Shown: piece by piece, positions 10,069-19,855 of the stretch | Layout: each line of letters begins with the position of its first letter | How positions within the stretch are numbered: the first letter of the stretch is position 1 | Assembly (NCBI GenBank): GCA_004352715.1 | Contig: SCFE01000058.1 | Location: 834,823-873,791 of the forward strand | Reading direction: 5' to 3' | Length of the DNA: 38,969 nt | Origin: Hofstenia miamia | Taxonomy: Eukaryota; Xenacoelomorpha; Acoela | The notes under the pieces: generated by a model | Databases searched by the model: none | What the model was told of the DNA's origin: nothing | The model's input: the letters and a program-made list of their open reading frames with translations, nothing else | Program-made: the position numbers and the translations under genes

Positions 10069-10682
10069 CTATCAAAAATATGTAAACAAATAAAATATTG
10101 TAAATATATAAATAAATATATATATATATATATATATATAAAGGGGTGAATTTTAGGTTTTATTTAAACATTTATATGTTTCCTGAACTTTGAAATATAT
10201 ATTTTATTCATATATGAATTTATCAGGATTACACAAATTATATTATAAATGATAGGAAAGCTAATGGGATGAAACAAAATATTCTTATAAACCATTTCTA
10301 TTCATGATATTAATTATTAGATTAAAATTTATTAAATAAAGGTGATGGTTCCAAAAATTTTCGGAAGTTTCAATCAGACGGATTGCTAAAAATGATCGTT
10401 CAAATGTTCCCTAAATTGCAGCAAAAATATCAGTTTTTGACATAGCTTAATATTTGTTTAGGTTTTTCTATAATTCAGATTTTATTTAATCTGGATTAGA
10501 GTGCTTAGATAGCAAAAAATCTAGAATATTAGCAAAATTTGATAATTTTATTATATAAAAGTTGACAAACTAGTTCGATATTAAACAACATTTACAATAA
10601 TTGTGAAATTCACAAGTTTGTGCATATTTACTATAAAATAATACTCAAAGAGTTCAATAAAAAAGAGGAAAGTCGACCAACA

Positions 10683-10684
<2 letters not shown>

Positions 10685-10725
<41 letters not shown>

Positions 10726-10734
10726 GTATATATA
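10685..10734. repeat. (TA)n microsatellite
   Basis: About 50 bp of TA repeats next to the frameshifted EGF exon. Others occur at 9847, 10113, 12431, 12933, 17833, 18757, 21594, 27345, 34974 and 37186. Confidence 0.95.
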
Positions 10735-10783
10735 ACTAATTGTATTATATTGAAATGAATATATACACGCATATAATTCTCAC

Positions 10784-10910
10784 CTTCGCAATCAATTGAT
10801 GAATCGCTTTTTTATATAACCAGGAGAGCATTGGCAATCAAAGGAACCAATTATGTTAACGCAATGAGCATTGTTTCCACAAATACCATTAGTGTTACAT
10901 TCGTCAATGT
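10784..10910 (-). pseudogene. EGF-like exon with +1 frameshift
   Basis: This exon has the same acceptor and donor arrangement as its neighbours and reads (D)[16 protein letters not shown], then [15 protein letters not shown]. It is 127 nt long instead of 126. Next to the poly-T run near 10805 the plus strand has cgc before six T where the sister exon at 14397 has cg, so a one-base insertion shifts the frame before the sixth Cys and leads to a stop (KKRFIN, stop). Either the exon is dead or this is a sequencing error. Skipping it would keep phase. Confidence 0.8.
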
Positions 10911-10941
10911 CTATCAAAAATATGTAAACAAATAAAATATT

Positions 10942-10964
10942 GTATATATATATATATATATATN
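10942..10964. repeat. (TA)n microsatellite with unresolved base
   Basis: The tract ends in an N at 10964, the only ambiguous base I noticed. It suggests a small unresolved length or assembly problem. Confidence 0.9.
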
Positions 10965-11156
10965 TAAATATATTTTGGAGAAAATCAGTATAACTATATG
11001 CACATTTTGGTAGTCTATAAGGGAATTCTAATTCAAAACGGTTTGCATTAATGAGAATGGAATTTGCAATATTTTCTATACTAAAATATTCAAGCAGCTG
11101 TTCAATTTTTAAAATTATAAATTTCATTATGTGAGTGGAATCACTTATGTATAATA

Positions 11157-11507
11157 AAGTACAAGAAATCAAGATTTTATTAACCACATCACAATAATTT
11201 CGGCTAAAAATATGGTCAATTTAGTTGCTAACTTTGATTAGTAATATTGTTCTAATTTGTGTTAAATCGCTATACAATTGGTAATTAATTTGATTCGAAA
11301 ACATGCTTGTCTCATGTTTTGGGTGTTTACACGGTGACACAAGACATAAGACACTCGAGAAAATCAAAATCTTTTGATATTCGAATGTTTTTCAAGTGCT
11401 CTACTTGAGAGGTTGAATGTCGCGTGTTTTGGGTGTTTAGACGTGACATTCGCTCATTGAAAACACAAGACATGCATGTCTCATGTCACGTGTAAACGGG
11501 GTATTAG
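11157..11507. repeat. Dispersed repeat, copy 1 (inverted partner at 38094-38445)
   Basis: About 350 bp that recurs, reverse-complemented and nearly identical by eye, at 38094-38445. One end reads gtgtaaacggggta; inside lie several acatgcatgt-type palindromes and the repeated phrase cccaaaaca-tgagacatgc. No coding capacity. It is probably a non-autonomous transposon. Neither copy shows a convincing target duplication. Confidence 0.8.
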
Positions 11508-11848
11508 TCAGCAATAAATCGTCATAGATGGTTTTATAGATTAATAGGTTTTGGTGTAAAACGTGTTTGAAATAGGCACTTTCAATTTTTCTATTGAAAA
11601 ATCGACATCGGGAATAAAATTTTTAAAAATCTTTGCAAAAGATCAACAACATAATATGCAATAGTGAAATGTCAGACAAAACCTTCCTGATTGATCATAG
11701 ATGCTTTTCTATATAATAAAGAACCGTCAGAATTTATTATTTCATATTTTCACTAATGCAAATTTCATACGCGCGAAATTGAAGATAATATTTTTCAGAT
11801 AATTAAATGAACCTAATTTTTTCCTATGTTGGGTTACCAGAAGGGTAG

Positions 11849-12432
11849 GTGAAGAATTTCACTAAGGCGTTGTTAACAGCAAAGTTTATCAACAGATTTT
11901 ACAAGAAAAGCTGCTACCTACAGCACAGAAGATCGGCAGTGGTGCCAGTTGGAGAGGGGAGAGCCTCTAGCAAGCGGAAGCTTAAGGAAAAAATAGTCCA
12001 AGCTGGGCATCAAGTCATCACTAAAGAGGAGTTACTAAAACTGGTTGGAAGCATGCCAAAGCAGTCAGTTGGTTATTTCCAGAAAAGGAGGACCCATAAA
12101 GAATTAAAACAATATTTCAGAATTCAATATCACTAACTTCCCATGCTCATATAATTGTATAAATTGTTAAAAAATTTTGAAACTGTTTATTACACTGTTA
12201 GCATGGTGATCAACTTTGCAATAGTTAAAGTTGCATTTTTATTGTGAACGTCATTATATCAATAAAATGAAAATAAATATAACAAAAATATTGTAATTAC
12301 TATCCAGACAGCCCAAGGATTGAATAATAATGTGATTCTAGAGAGCTATTTCCTCTGATATTAGGGTTTTCCAACTTAGCAAGTTCAAGTCTTAATTTGT
12401 GCATGTGGCAAAACTATTTTGGCCATCACTGT
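11849..12432 (+). mobile_element. Tc1-like element remnant (3' half)
   Basis: An open frame at 11849-12136 contains RASSKRKLKEKIVQAGHQV, TKEELLKLVGSMPKQ and a Lys/Arg-rich end, which match the C-terminus of Tc1 transposases after the last catalytic residue. About 270 bp of AT-rich 3' sequence follows. At 12407-12432 there is a typical Tc1 terminal repeat, ending ttttggccatcactgta. The catalytic DDE core and 5' half are missing, so it is a 5'-deleted copy lying in an intron of the EGF gene. Confidence 0.8.
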
Positions 12433-12442
12433 ATATATATAT

Positions 12443-12660
12443 ACAAGGAGTTGCAAAAAATTTCGTTTTTATAAATAGTAATAATTCTAAACTGTAATAA
12501 CGTATAGAAATTAATAATAATAATGAGAACACAGAAAAAAATTACAAATGTGTACATATTCACCCTTTGCATCAATAACTCTTTAAAGATTATTCTTGAA
12601 TTTATGGAATTCTTTTGCAAATTTTTTTTCAGTCAACGAGCCTAAAATGATTTTCCCGGG
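12443..12660 (+). mobile_element. Second Tc1-like element, 5' non-coding end only
   Basis: Directly across a short TA run from the previous element, the sequence caaggagttgcaaaaaattt and the downstream phrase caccctttgcatcaataact, followed by tatggaattcttttgcaaa, resemble the 5' leader of Tc1-like elements. No transposase frame follows. The same leader type is seen at 33974-34170. Confidence 0.5.
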
Positions 12661-12949
12661 TATCAGTATAGTTATTAAAGTTTGTATTCTGCCTACGTAT
12701 ATTCTTTCTTCATCTGCTGTATTATTTTTGTGCTAACATTATTTTCTTTGCCTCAAATACAAAGAAGTCATTCATGTACTTCTGTGGCCTTCTATCTATT
12801 TCAGGATAGACTTGCAACAAAAAAGTTGAGTTCACTAATTTGAATACTAATTGTTGATGAAAAATCAATAGGAGTTATTGATTAAAGTTCAAAAAGTCGC
12901 TGTAGCCATGAGAGTTAAATTTTAAACATGTTTTATATATATATATATA

Positions 12950-13500
12950 TATAGAAACAATAGTGCTGAGGTTTATATCTAACCCACTTCGATTTACTAA
13001 GTCATTAATTTCAAATATAAAATGTATAGGAAATAATAAATTACTATCAACTACACTTAATCTAACAAATATATGGAATTTATGCTCTAAAACGAATGTA
13101 AAAAGAATTAGTAGTTTTCTGTCTGTTTAATATTTTCGAATTTTCGGCATGTTTAATAAATTAATACTTCTGCGATTTTAGCATTGGATGTTTTCATAAT
13201 TATCTGAAAATATTCTGATCTTGGTTGATGTATATGTGGTTAAAACTTTGATTTCAGGTATCAGGAAGGTATTCATTTAATTTTGTTTTGGAATGTCGCA
13301 TAATTTCTCCAATATAAGAATATTTACATTCTTCACAATCATATTTATATACAATTGATGGTATCATTGTTAAGCAAAATATCTTGAGTATTTAAAGAGT
13401 ACAATATTAGTTTTATCACTGATTTTTTTATTAATGGCAAAATATTCGATAGAAGAGTTTGTTAATTTTTAAATCGATTAATGGTAAAATTTTTTAATAG
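12950..13500 (-). mobile_element. Penelope-like element end, GIY-YIG domain, copy 1
   Basis: The minus strand from about 13400 reads IVYKYDCEECKYSYIGE, then MRHSKTKLNEYLPDT and IYINQDQNIF. The C-x2-C pair before YIG and the R-x4-K-x3-E/H continuation are typical of the GIY-YIG endonuclease of Penelope-like elements. Stops and shifts are present. It is the mirror image of the copy at 13500-14300. Confidence 0.72.
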
Positions 13501-14300
13501 ATTTCTCTTTAGAAAACGAACGGACACCAATTTATACATCCCTGCACATTCATATTGCGATTCTAGATACAAAGCAACACAATTAAGTTATAAGTTTCTC
13601 AAATAGTAAAAGTATCATCTGATTATGAAAGTCTAGTCGATTTGATAAATGATTTAAATGAAATCTTAAAGAAAAATGGTTACTCACATAAAATTATTAA
13701 AAGTTACACTAATCAAGAGACAAGCAATCAGCTCAACACCAACTGACCACGAAGAACATGAGGTAAGAAATGCACTAAAACTTATTTATTGAAAAGTGCC
13801 ATTCTTCGATTCGGACATTAAAAAACTAAAATCAAATAAAACACTTAAAAAATCAGTTATAAGACAAATGCTGTACTCTTTAAGAATCAAGATACTTTGC
13901 TTAACAAAGATACCATTAAAAAATGTCTAGTTTCTTCAATTGTACAAAATTCTGATTGTGAAGTATGTAAATATTCTTCAATTGTAGAAACTAACATTTT
14001 ATAACAATAATAAATGAACACCTTTCGGGACACCTAAGATCAGAAATTTATGCACATATACATCAACCAATATCAGAAAATTGCAATATAATTATGAGAA
14101 CATCTAATTCTAAAAATGCTGGAGTAATAACTATAAACCCTGTAAAAACTCGAAATTATTAGAAAGATAAGACAGAAAATTTTATATTATCTTTAGTGCA
14201 TGTATTAACTCTATGTAATATTTAAAGTATTTAATTTAATTAATTTAATTGCCTCAAATTTTATAACTGAAAAAGATTTAATAAATCGAAATCATTTATA
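13500..14300 (+). mobile_element. Penelope-like element 3' part (RT tail and GIY-YIG), copy 2
   Basis: On the plus strand a broken frame gives an RT-tail segment (FFDSDIKKLKSNKTLKK near 13800) followed by a VLFKNQDTLLNKDTIKK stretch. The endonuclease region then reads NSDCEVCKYSSIVET, with NEHLSGHLRSEIYAHIHQP further on. The YIG is degraded to SIV. Copies 1 and 2 point away from each other from about 13500, a head-to-head arrangement. Both lie in the intron between EGF exons 14397 and 10784. Confidence 0.72.
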
Positions 14301-14314
14301 TAATTTATATATAT

Positions 14315-14345
<31 letters not shown>

Positions 14346-14346
14346 A
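14297..14346. repeat. (TA)-rich tract
   Basis: Separates the Penelope copy 2 end from the EGF exon at 14397. The equivalent tract lies beside the exon at 10784, as part of the shared flank. Confidence 0.85.
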
Positions 14347-14396
14347 CTAATTTAATTATATTGAAATGAATATATATATACATGTAATTCTCTCAC

Positions 14397-14522
14397 CTTT
14401 GCATTCAATTGATGAATCGTTTTTTATATAACCAGGAGAGCATTGGCAATCAAAAGAACCAATTATGTTAACGCAATGAGCATTGTTTCCACAAATACCA
14501 CTGTTAATACATTCGTCAATAT
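14397..14522 (-). CDS. EGF-like calcium-binding exon
   Basis: A 126-nt phase 1-1 exon encodes (D)[31 protein letters not shown], then [10 protein letters not shown] with a GTGAGA donor. It is almost identical to the exon at 10784 but without the extra base, and the intron on its 3' side (ttatattgaaatgaatatat and a TA run) is also shared with that exon. Six cysteines and the Ca-binding consensus are intact. Confidence 0.87.
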
Positions 14523-17031
14523 CTATTTAATATATATTATAAATCACCATATTTTAAAAAAATAAGTGCATATACATTACAAAGCAATAGCAAATACGAA
14601 GACTAAATACTACCTTAAATTTGAGTGTTTACCATTAGCTATACTTTGCTAAATCAAGGGAACGGATTAACATACTAGAGCTGGAATCGTAGCAGCTTAA
14701 ATTCCTAAGGAGCAAAAGTCGGACAGAAACACTTTTGAGTTGTGAAAAACTAAACCAAAAATAGAAATTTGAAATGTTGCAAAGGTAATTTTATTACAAC
14801 AAAATTCCCTGCCCCATCAATCTTCAGTTATTGGTTCTGAACATTTAGTTCTTGGTGAAATTCTATTTAATTCAATAGTACCAATAAGATTTGTTTGATC
14901 TGATTTGTTGTCTACATGTTTTGCAATGATAGTGGAAGAACTACAATTGTCCTTGCATAAATACCGGTATGTAGCATAAAAGATAATATTGGCTTTATAA
15001 AAAGCTTGATATATTTAAATTAAATTTCATTTTCGATCGTGTTTTTACTATGAATTGAACTTGCAAATTGAAAAGCAGAAGCACAGTGAAGCAAATGGAA
15101 TACCTTAGTTGCTGCAAACACCACCAAAATTTATTGATACTAACATAGTTTGGGATGCTTTTCAATCAAAAATTCTCATGTGCTCTTAAGGCAACTTGAA
15201 ATGCCAAGAACAATTTTGTTTTCAGAAGGTTCATGATTATTATAATCACTAATACAAAATTTTTTATAGAGCCATACGTTTGGCAGAGCAATAATAGTGT
15301 ATTCATTTATTTAATGTTGATTTTAAATTATTTAAAATTTATAATCCAATCAAGCATCTGATTTCAACGTAAAGTAAACTTCAATCTAAATCTCAAATAT
15401 TGTTTGAAAAAATGAATTTTTCAATCACAGATTTTAATACACTCTACAACAATTTTTCTCATGTCTTGCAATATAAATTTTGGTCTTGTTTTTCTTCCCT
15501 TTGCCATTGTTTATGCTATTCTTGTTTTGATCGCCTTAGCTACAACTTTGCAGTAAGTTTTATTTTGTTATTTGAAACAACTTCAATTCGCAATTCTTAG
15601 AAATATGTAAAATGGTGATTTTTGGATTTGGAAATAATAAAATTAATAGGGCGTTAATGCCGTAAGAAACTGAACTATTTAAACTCTATAAATATATTAT
15701 GATTATAGTTGATGGCAGTTTTAGGAATTAGATTACAACAAAGCTTACAAATAAGCAAAGAAATGAATTTGTTGGAGTTTTGGCAGAGAAATTTATTAAT
15801 TTTCTCTTATAACCAAAGTCACGCCAATCAGGAGCGGATTTGATTCTTGTGGGTGGACAATTACAGATTAATTAATTAACTTTTTTGTTTGACCATTTTA
15901 AAGTTCACAAAATTCTCGTTATCTTTTATTTTTATAGTTTTCCTCTAAAACGTCTCAATAAGTTTCCACAAAGCGTTAAAAAATAGGTGTTCAGTCTCAT
16001 TTTTTTTTGCAGCCAACTATATTGAAATATTTCAAAATGTAACATTAATTTTTCAAAACATTGTCTTAGGTTATATAGGATTCACTACATTGAGTTGATT
16101 GGCATGGACTATTGTTTAAGTCGTCCCATTTTTCCAATACCGCTGTTCAAGCCCGACGTTGTCCTCCCCGGAATACCGCACATGTCTATTTTTGATCTCA
16201 AAACAGTATGAAAGCACTTAAAATATTCTATTCGGATTTCGAAAAAACATAAATATGCTATAATTCCATGTTTATTTATTATTAGAATACCTATTTATAT
16301 TCGGATCTGTTTCAGATCTAAAACTATAATTCTTTTAAAAATTCGGATCGGCTCTGATTCTAAGATGGTTGGATCCGATTCCATCTCTGGAGTTTTTGGA
16401 TTATTACACCGAATCCGGAACCTGGATCTCATTTCTATTAGTTAATCTAACTTTAATATGCATGGTTTCATTATATTTAAAGGCTATTTTAAACACAACT
16501 AATCTCAAACTGATAGGATGTTGGATTTGGTTTCAAATTAAAAATACAATAATTTGCCATTTTACACATGGTCGCAATCCATCTATCTTAATTTTATGAA
16601 TATTACAAGAACAGCTATTCCGTCATTATGTATTAAAAATGTGTTGGACATTCAGTAGTTCATTAAAAATGTCAAATTCTTCTTCAAAATTTTGTTTAAT
16701 TAAGTAAGCTTTGTTCCGCCAAACAGCTGATTTCAATAAATTGAGATATAGATCGAATTCGAAATGTAGTAAAAAGCGTCTTTTGTGAGTAAGCAAAACT
16801 TTTTTACTTAATTTTGTTGAAAATTTTCCTTGAAATTACGATATCCGAAATTCCTAAGCAAAAGAAAAAAAGATATTTTTGCAAAATGAGCATTCAAGAT
16901 TGAAATTTTAGACTTTTCATGTATAATTAGTTAAAATATAAATTTGAAACTGCCTGCACAAAGAGAAATGATTTGCTTACGCTTTCAACAAATAGTTCAT
17001 TATAGGGAATGTGCTTTATAAGAGAACATGC
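14523..17031. other. Intron-like stretch without recognised gene
   Basis: About 2.5 kb of AT-rich sequence between EGF exons. A minus-strand MAKGRKTRPKFILQDM stretch near 15500 looks like a coding relic but is too short to identify. Around 16230-16430 there is a cluster of ttcggatc / gatccgattcc words on both strands. Nothing else can be supported. Confidence 0.4.
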
Positions 17032-17157
17032 CGTTGCAATTATATTGATTTAATGCTCTTCCGAACCCTTCACGGCAATTGCATTGATAGGATCCTTCAA
17101 AATTTTCACATGTATGATTATCGCCACATATATTTTGAAACTGACATTCATCCACGT
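17032..17157 (-). CDS. EGF-like exon A1 (GC donor)
   Basis: A 126-nt exon encodes (D)VDECQFQNICGDNHTC, ENFEGSYQCNC, then a tail ending QYNCN. All six cysteines are present. The position that keeps the 42-codon, phase 1-1 pattern has the donor g|GCATGT, so splicing would need a GC-AG intron or the donor has mutated. It is the 3'-most of the four exons in the tandem duplication. Confidence 0.75.
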
Positions 17158-17831
17158 CTAAAGTGTTCTTCTTAAAAGTTTAGAGAATTATTTTGACAAT
17201 ATAAATTTTCTATAAATTATTAATGAATAATGTAAGATATTGTTTGTAGGAGCAGAAAGACGAAACACGCATACGTAGGCATTATACCAATATCGAAGAA
17301 TATTTTAAAATATGGAGCAGACACAAAAAGTTAGTAGTAAACTTTAGAAGCTTACAACTGAAAAAATATCATAAAGTTTTAATTATGCTTGAATTAACAA
17401 AACAATACTAACCCTCACATTGATTTGATTGGCGATTTCTCCAATAACCATTGTGGCAAACACAATCATAGGAACCCCAGGTGTTCATACAACTCTCATT
17501 GTGAGGGCAGAGAGATCGATTAACAGTACATTCATTTATATCTAAGGAATTTGTAAAGTATCTGAAAAAACTTGAAAAATTTTCAAATAAATTTGATTCA
17601 TGAAAAATTATTGTATTGTCCACTATTTAAAATTTTGAATGAAGAAAGTATAAAGGTGGTAGAAGAGATAGACACGATTCGATAACATTACAAATCATGG
17701 GTTCAATAAAATTAATTATAATCTACAAAACTTAAATGTTTTAAAAATTTGCAAAATGCATAGCATCTCTTCTTATTGAATTCCGCCTTTAAAGAGAAAT
17801 CCTATCAACATACCATTTTTAATACTAAGAC

Positions 17832-17862
<31 letters not shown>

Positions 17863-17946
17863 TTGTCGCTAATGATTTGGTGATGCAAATATTTGGTCCT
17901 AAGTAAAATGCATGTATCTAGTGCCAATTTTACACATAATATACAA
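17035..17946. repeat. Tandem duplication, unit 1 (EGF exons A1 and B1)
   Basis: This unit matches 17953-18855 with an offset of 924 bp over most of its length. Differences are a handful of base changes, a 6-bp insertion in exon A2 and a longer TA run here (17833-17860). It carries two complete EGF exons and their introns, so one event added two EGF modules. Confidence 0.9.
17413..17541 (-). CDS. EGF-like exon B1
   Basis: A 129-nt phase 1-1 exon with donor GTTAGT encodes (D)INECTVNRSLCPHNESC, MNTWGSYDCVCHNGYW, ending RQSNQCE. Six cysteines and a DINEC calcium-binding start are present. It differs from exon B2 (18337-18465) by a single base (Arg/His). Confidence 0.87.
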
Positions 17947-17949
17947 AGA

Positions 17950-18081
17950 CAATGCAATTATATTTTTTTAGTTTACTTACTAACACTTCACGACAATTAC
18001 ATCGATAGGCTTCTTCAAAATTTTCACATGTATGATTATCGCCACATACATGTATGTTTTGAAACTGACATTCATCCACGT
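17950..18081 (-). CDS. EGF-like exon A2 (donor uncertain)
   Basis: Paralogue of exon A1, 132 nt because of a 6-bp insertion that adds two residues between the first and second cysteines (QNIHVCGDN). It encodes (D)VDECQFQNIHVCGDN, HTCENFEEAYRCNC and a tail ending KYNC, so all six cysteines survive. At the expected end the sequence is attg|TCTTTG, with no GT or GC donor. A perfect consensus GTAAGT lies inside the exon at 17980-17975; using it would drop the last Cys and give phase 0, which does not fit exon B1. The boundary coincides with the edge of the tandem duplication. Confidence 0.65.
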
Positions 18082-18855
18082 CTAAAGTGTTCTTCTTAAA
18101 AGTTTAGAGAATTATTTTGACAATATAAATTTTCTATAAATTATTAATGAATAATGTAAGATATTGTTTGTAGAAGCAGAAAGACGAAACACGCATACGT
18201 AGACATTATACCAATATCGAAGAATATTTTAAAATATGGAGCAGACACAAAAAGTTAGTAGTAAACTTTAGAAACTTACAACTGAAAAAATATCATAAAG
18301 TTTTAATGATGCTTGAATTAACAAAACAATACTAACCCTCACATTGATTTGATTGGTGATTTCTCCAATAACCATTGTGGCAAACACAATCATAGGAACC
18401 CCAGGTGTTCATACAACTCTCATTGTGAGGGCAGAGAGATCGATTAACAGTACATTCATTTATATCTAAGGAATTTGTAAAGTATCTGAAAAAACTTGAA
18501 AAATTTTCAAATAAATTTGATTCATGAAAAATTATTGTATTGTCCACTATTTAAAATTTTGAATGAAGAAAGTATAAAGGTGGTAGAAGAGATAGACACG
18601 ATTCGATAACATTACAAACCATGGGTTCAATAAAATTAATTATAATCTACAAAACTTAAATGTTTTAAAAATTTGCAAAATGCATAGCATCTCTTCTTAT
18701 TGAATTCCGCCTTTAAAGAGAAATCCTATCAACATACCATTTTTAATACTAAGACATTATATATATATGTTTGTCGCTAATGATTTGGTGATGCAAATAT
18801 TTGGTCCTAAGTAAAATGCATGTATCTAGTGCCAATTTTACACATAATATACAAA
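17953..18855. repeat. Tandem duplication, unit 2 (EGF exons A2 and B2)
   Basis: Second copy of the EGF-exon duplication. From about 18020 to 18855 it is roughly 99% identical to unit 1. From 17953 to 18020, the 3' half of exon A2, it is much more diverged. Confidence 0.9.
18337..18465 (-). CDS. EGF-like exon B2
   Basis: Second copy of exon B in the tandem duplication: (D)INECTVNRSLCPHNESC and on to HQSNQCE, 129 nt, phase 1-1, donor GTTAGT. It is one base different from B1, with surrounding introns also nearly identical. Confidence 0.87.
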
Positions 18856-18986
18856 AATAATATCACTCAAATTTTTTGTGTTTACATTACTTAAAATATC
18901 TAGACTTAAAATCTATCGGCTTGCTAAAAATATGAGGGAAAATTTGAAAAATAGCGCTAAATAATATCGAGTGCCATTTTCAAAGG

Positions 18987-18987
<1 letters not shown>

Positions 18988-19024
<37 letters not shown>
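18988..19024. repeat. (TA)n microsatellite
   Basis: 37 bp of pure TA at the left edge of the LINE duplication. Confidence 0.95.
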
Positions 19025-19026
<2 letters not shown>

Positions 19027-19855
19027 GTTTAATAAGTTTGCACCAATTGGATCTATGAATATAATGTACCATTTCAGTTTCGAATTGTGGCCAAAAGGAA
19101 CGTTTGGAAAAAAAGAAGTTCAAATCAGCCTTATGGAGTAGAAATTTTGTATGATAAATCAATTATTAAAGAAAAATTAGCATAATGCAATTTTGAAGTT
19201 TTGTGTGATTGAAAAGATTTTAATCAAATGGTAATAATTACTGAAAATACAATAAGCAATATTCGTGATATGTTAAAGAAATCTACTCAGATAAAAGTAT
19301 GGCTAATAATCCTGTAATATGTCCTAAAATTAAAGAACTTTTAAGGGAAAAACCAATTGCAATCAAAGATGGGAATAGGAGCTATAGAAATCAGCTGCAG
19401 AGAAAGCCATCAAATGCAACATCAGGAAAAGCGAAATTTTGAAAAAAGTTTTGTTGTCATAACCCTAATGTATATTCATTTAATAAGTTTGCACCAATTG
19501 GATCTATGAATATAATCTACCATTTCAGTTTCGAATTGTGGCCAAAAGGAACGTTTGGAAAAAAAAGAAGTTCAAATCAGCCTTGTGGAGTAGAAATTTT
19601 GTATGGTAAATCAATTATTAAAGAAAAATTAGCAACATGCAATTTTGAAGTTTTGTGTGATGGAAAAGATTTTAATCAATAGTAATAATTACTGAAAATA
19701 CATAAGCAATATTCTTGATATGTTAAAGAAATCTACTCAGATAAAAGTATGGCTAATGATCCTGTAATGTGTCCTAAAATTAACGAACTTTTAAGGGAAA
19801 AACAAATTGCAATCAAAGATGGGAATAGGGCTATAGAAATCAGCTGCAGAGAAAG
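19027..19855. repeat. Internal tandem duplication at the 5' end of the LINE
   Basis: The block 19027-19420 (from ttaataagtttgcaccaatt to gctgcagagaaag) is repeated at about 19476-19855 with small differences, separated by ~55 bp. It contains LINE linker coding sequence. A (TA) run at 18988-19024 immediately precedes the first copy. Confidence 0.85.

Noticed and set aside
15400-15600. Plus-strand 66-codon frame, Cys/Phe-rich
   Set aside because: No domain and no splice context; the minus strand has a MAKGRKT-like relic that is too short to name.
16229-16430. Cluster of ttcggatc / gatccgattcc words
   Set aside because: Suggestive of an old repeat but no boundaries, terminal repeats or second copy could be seen.
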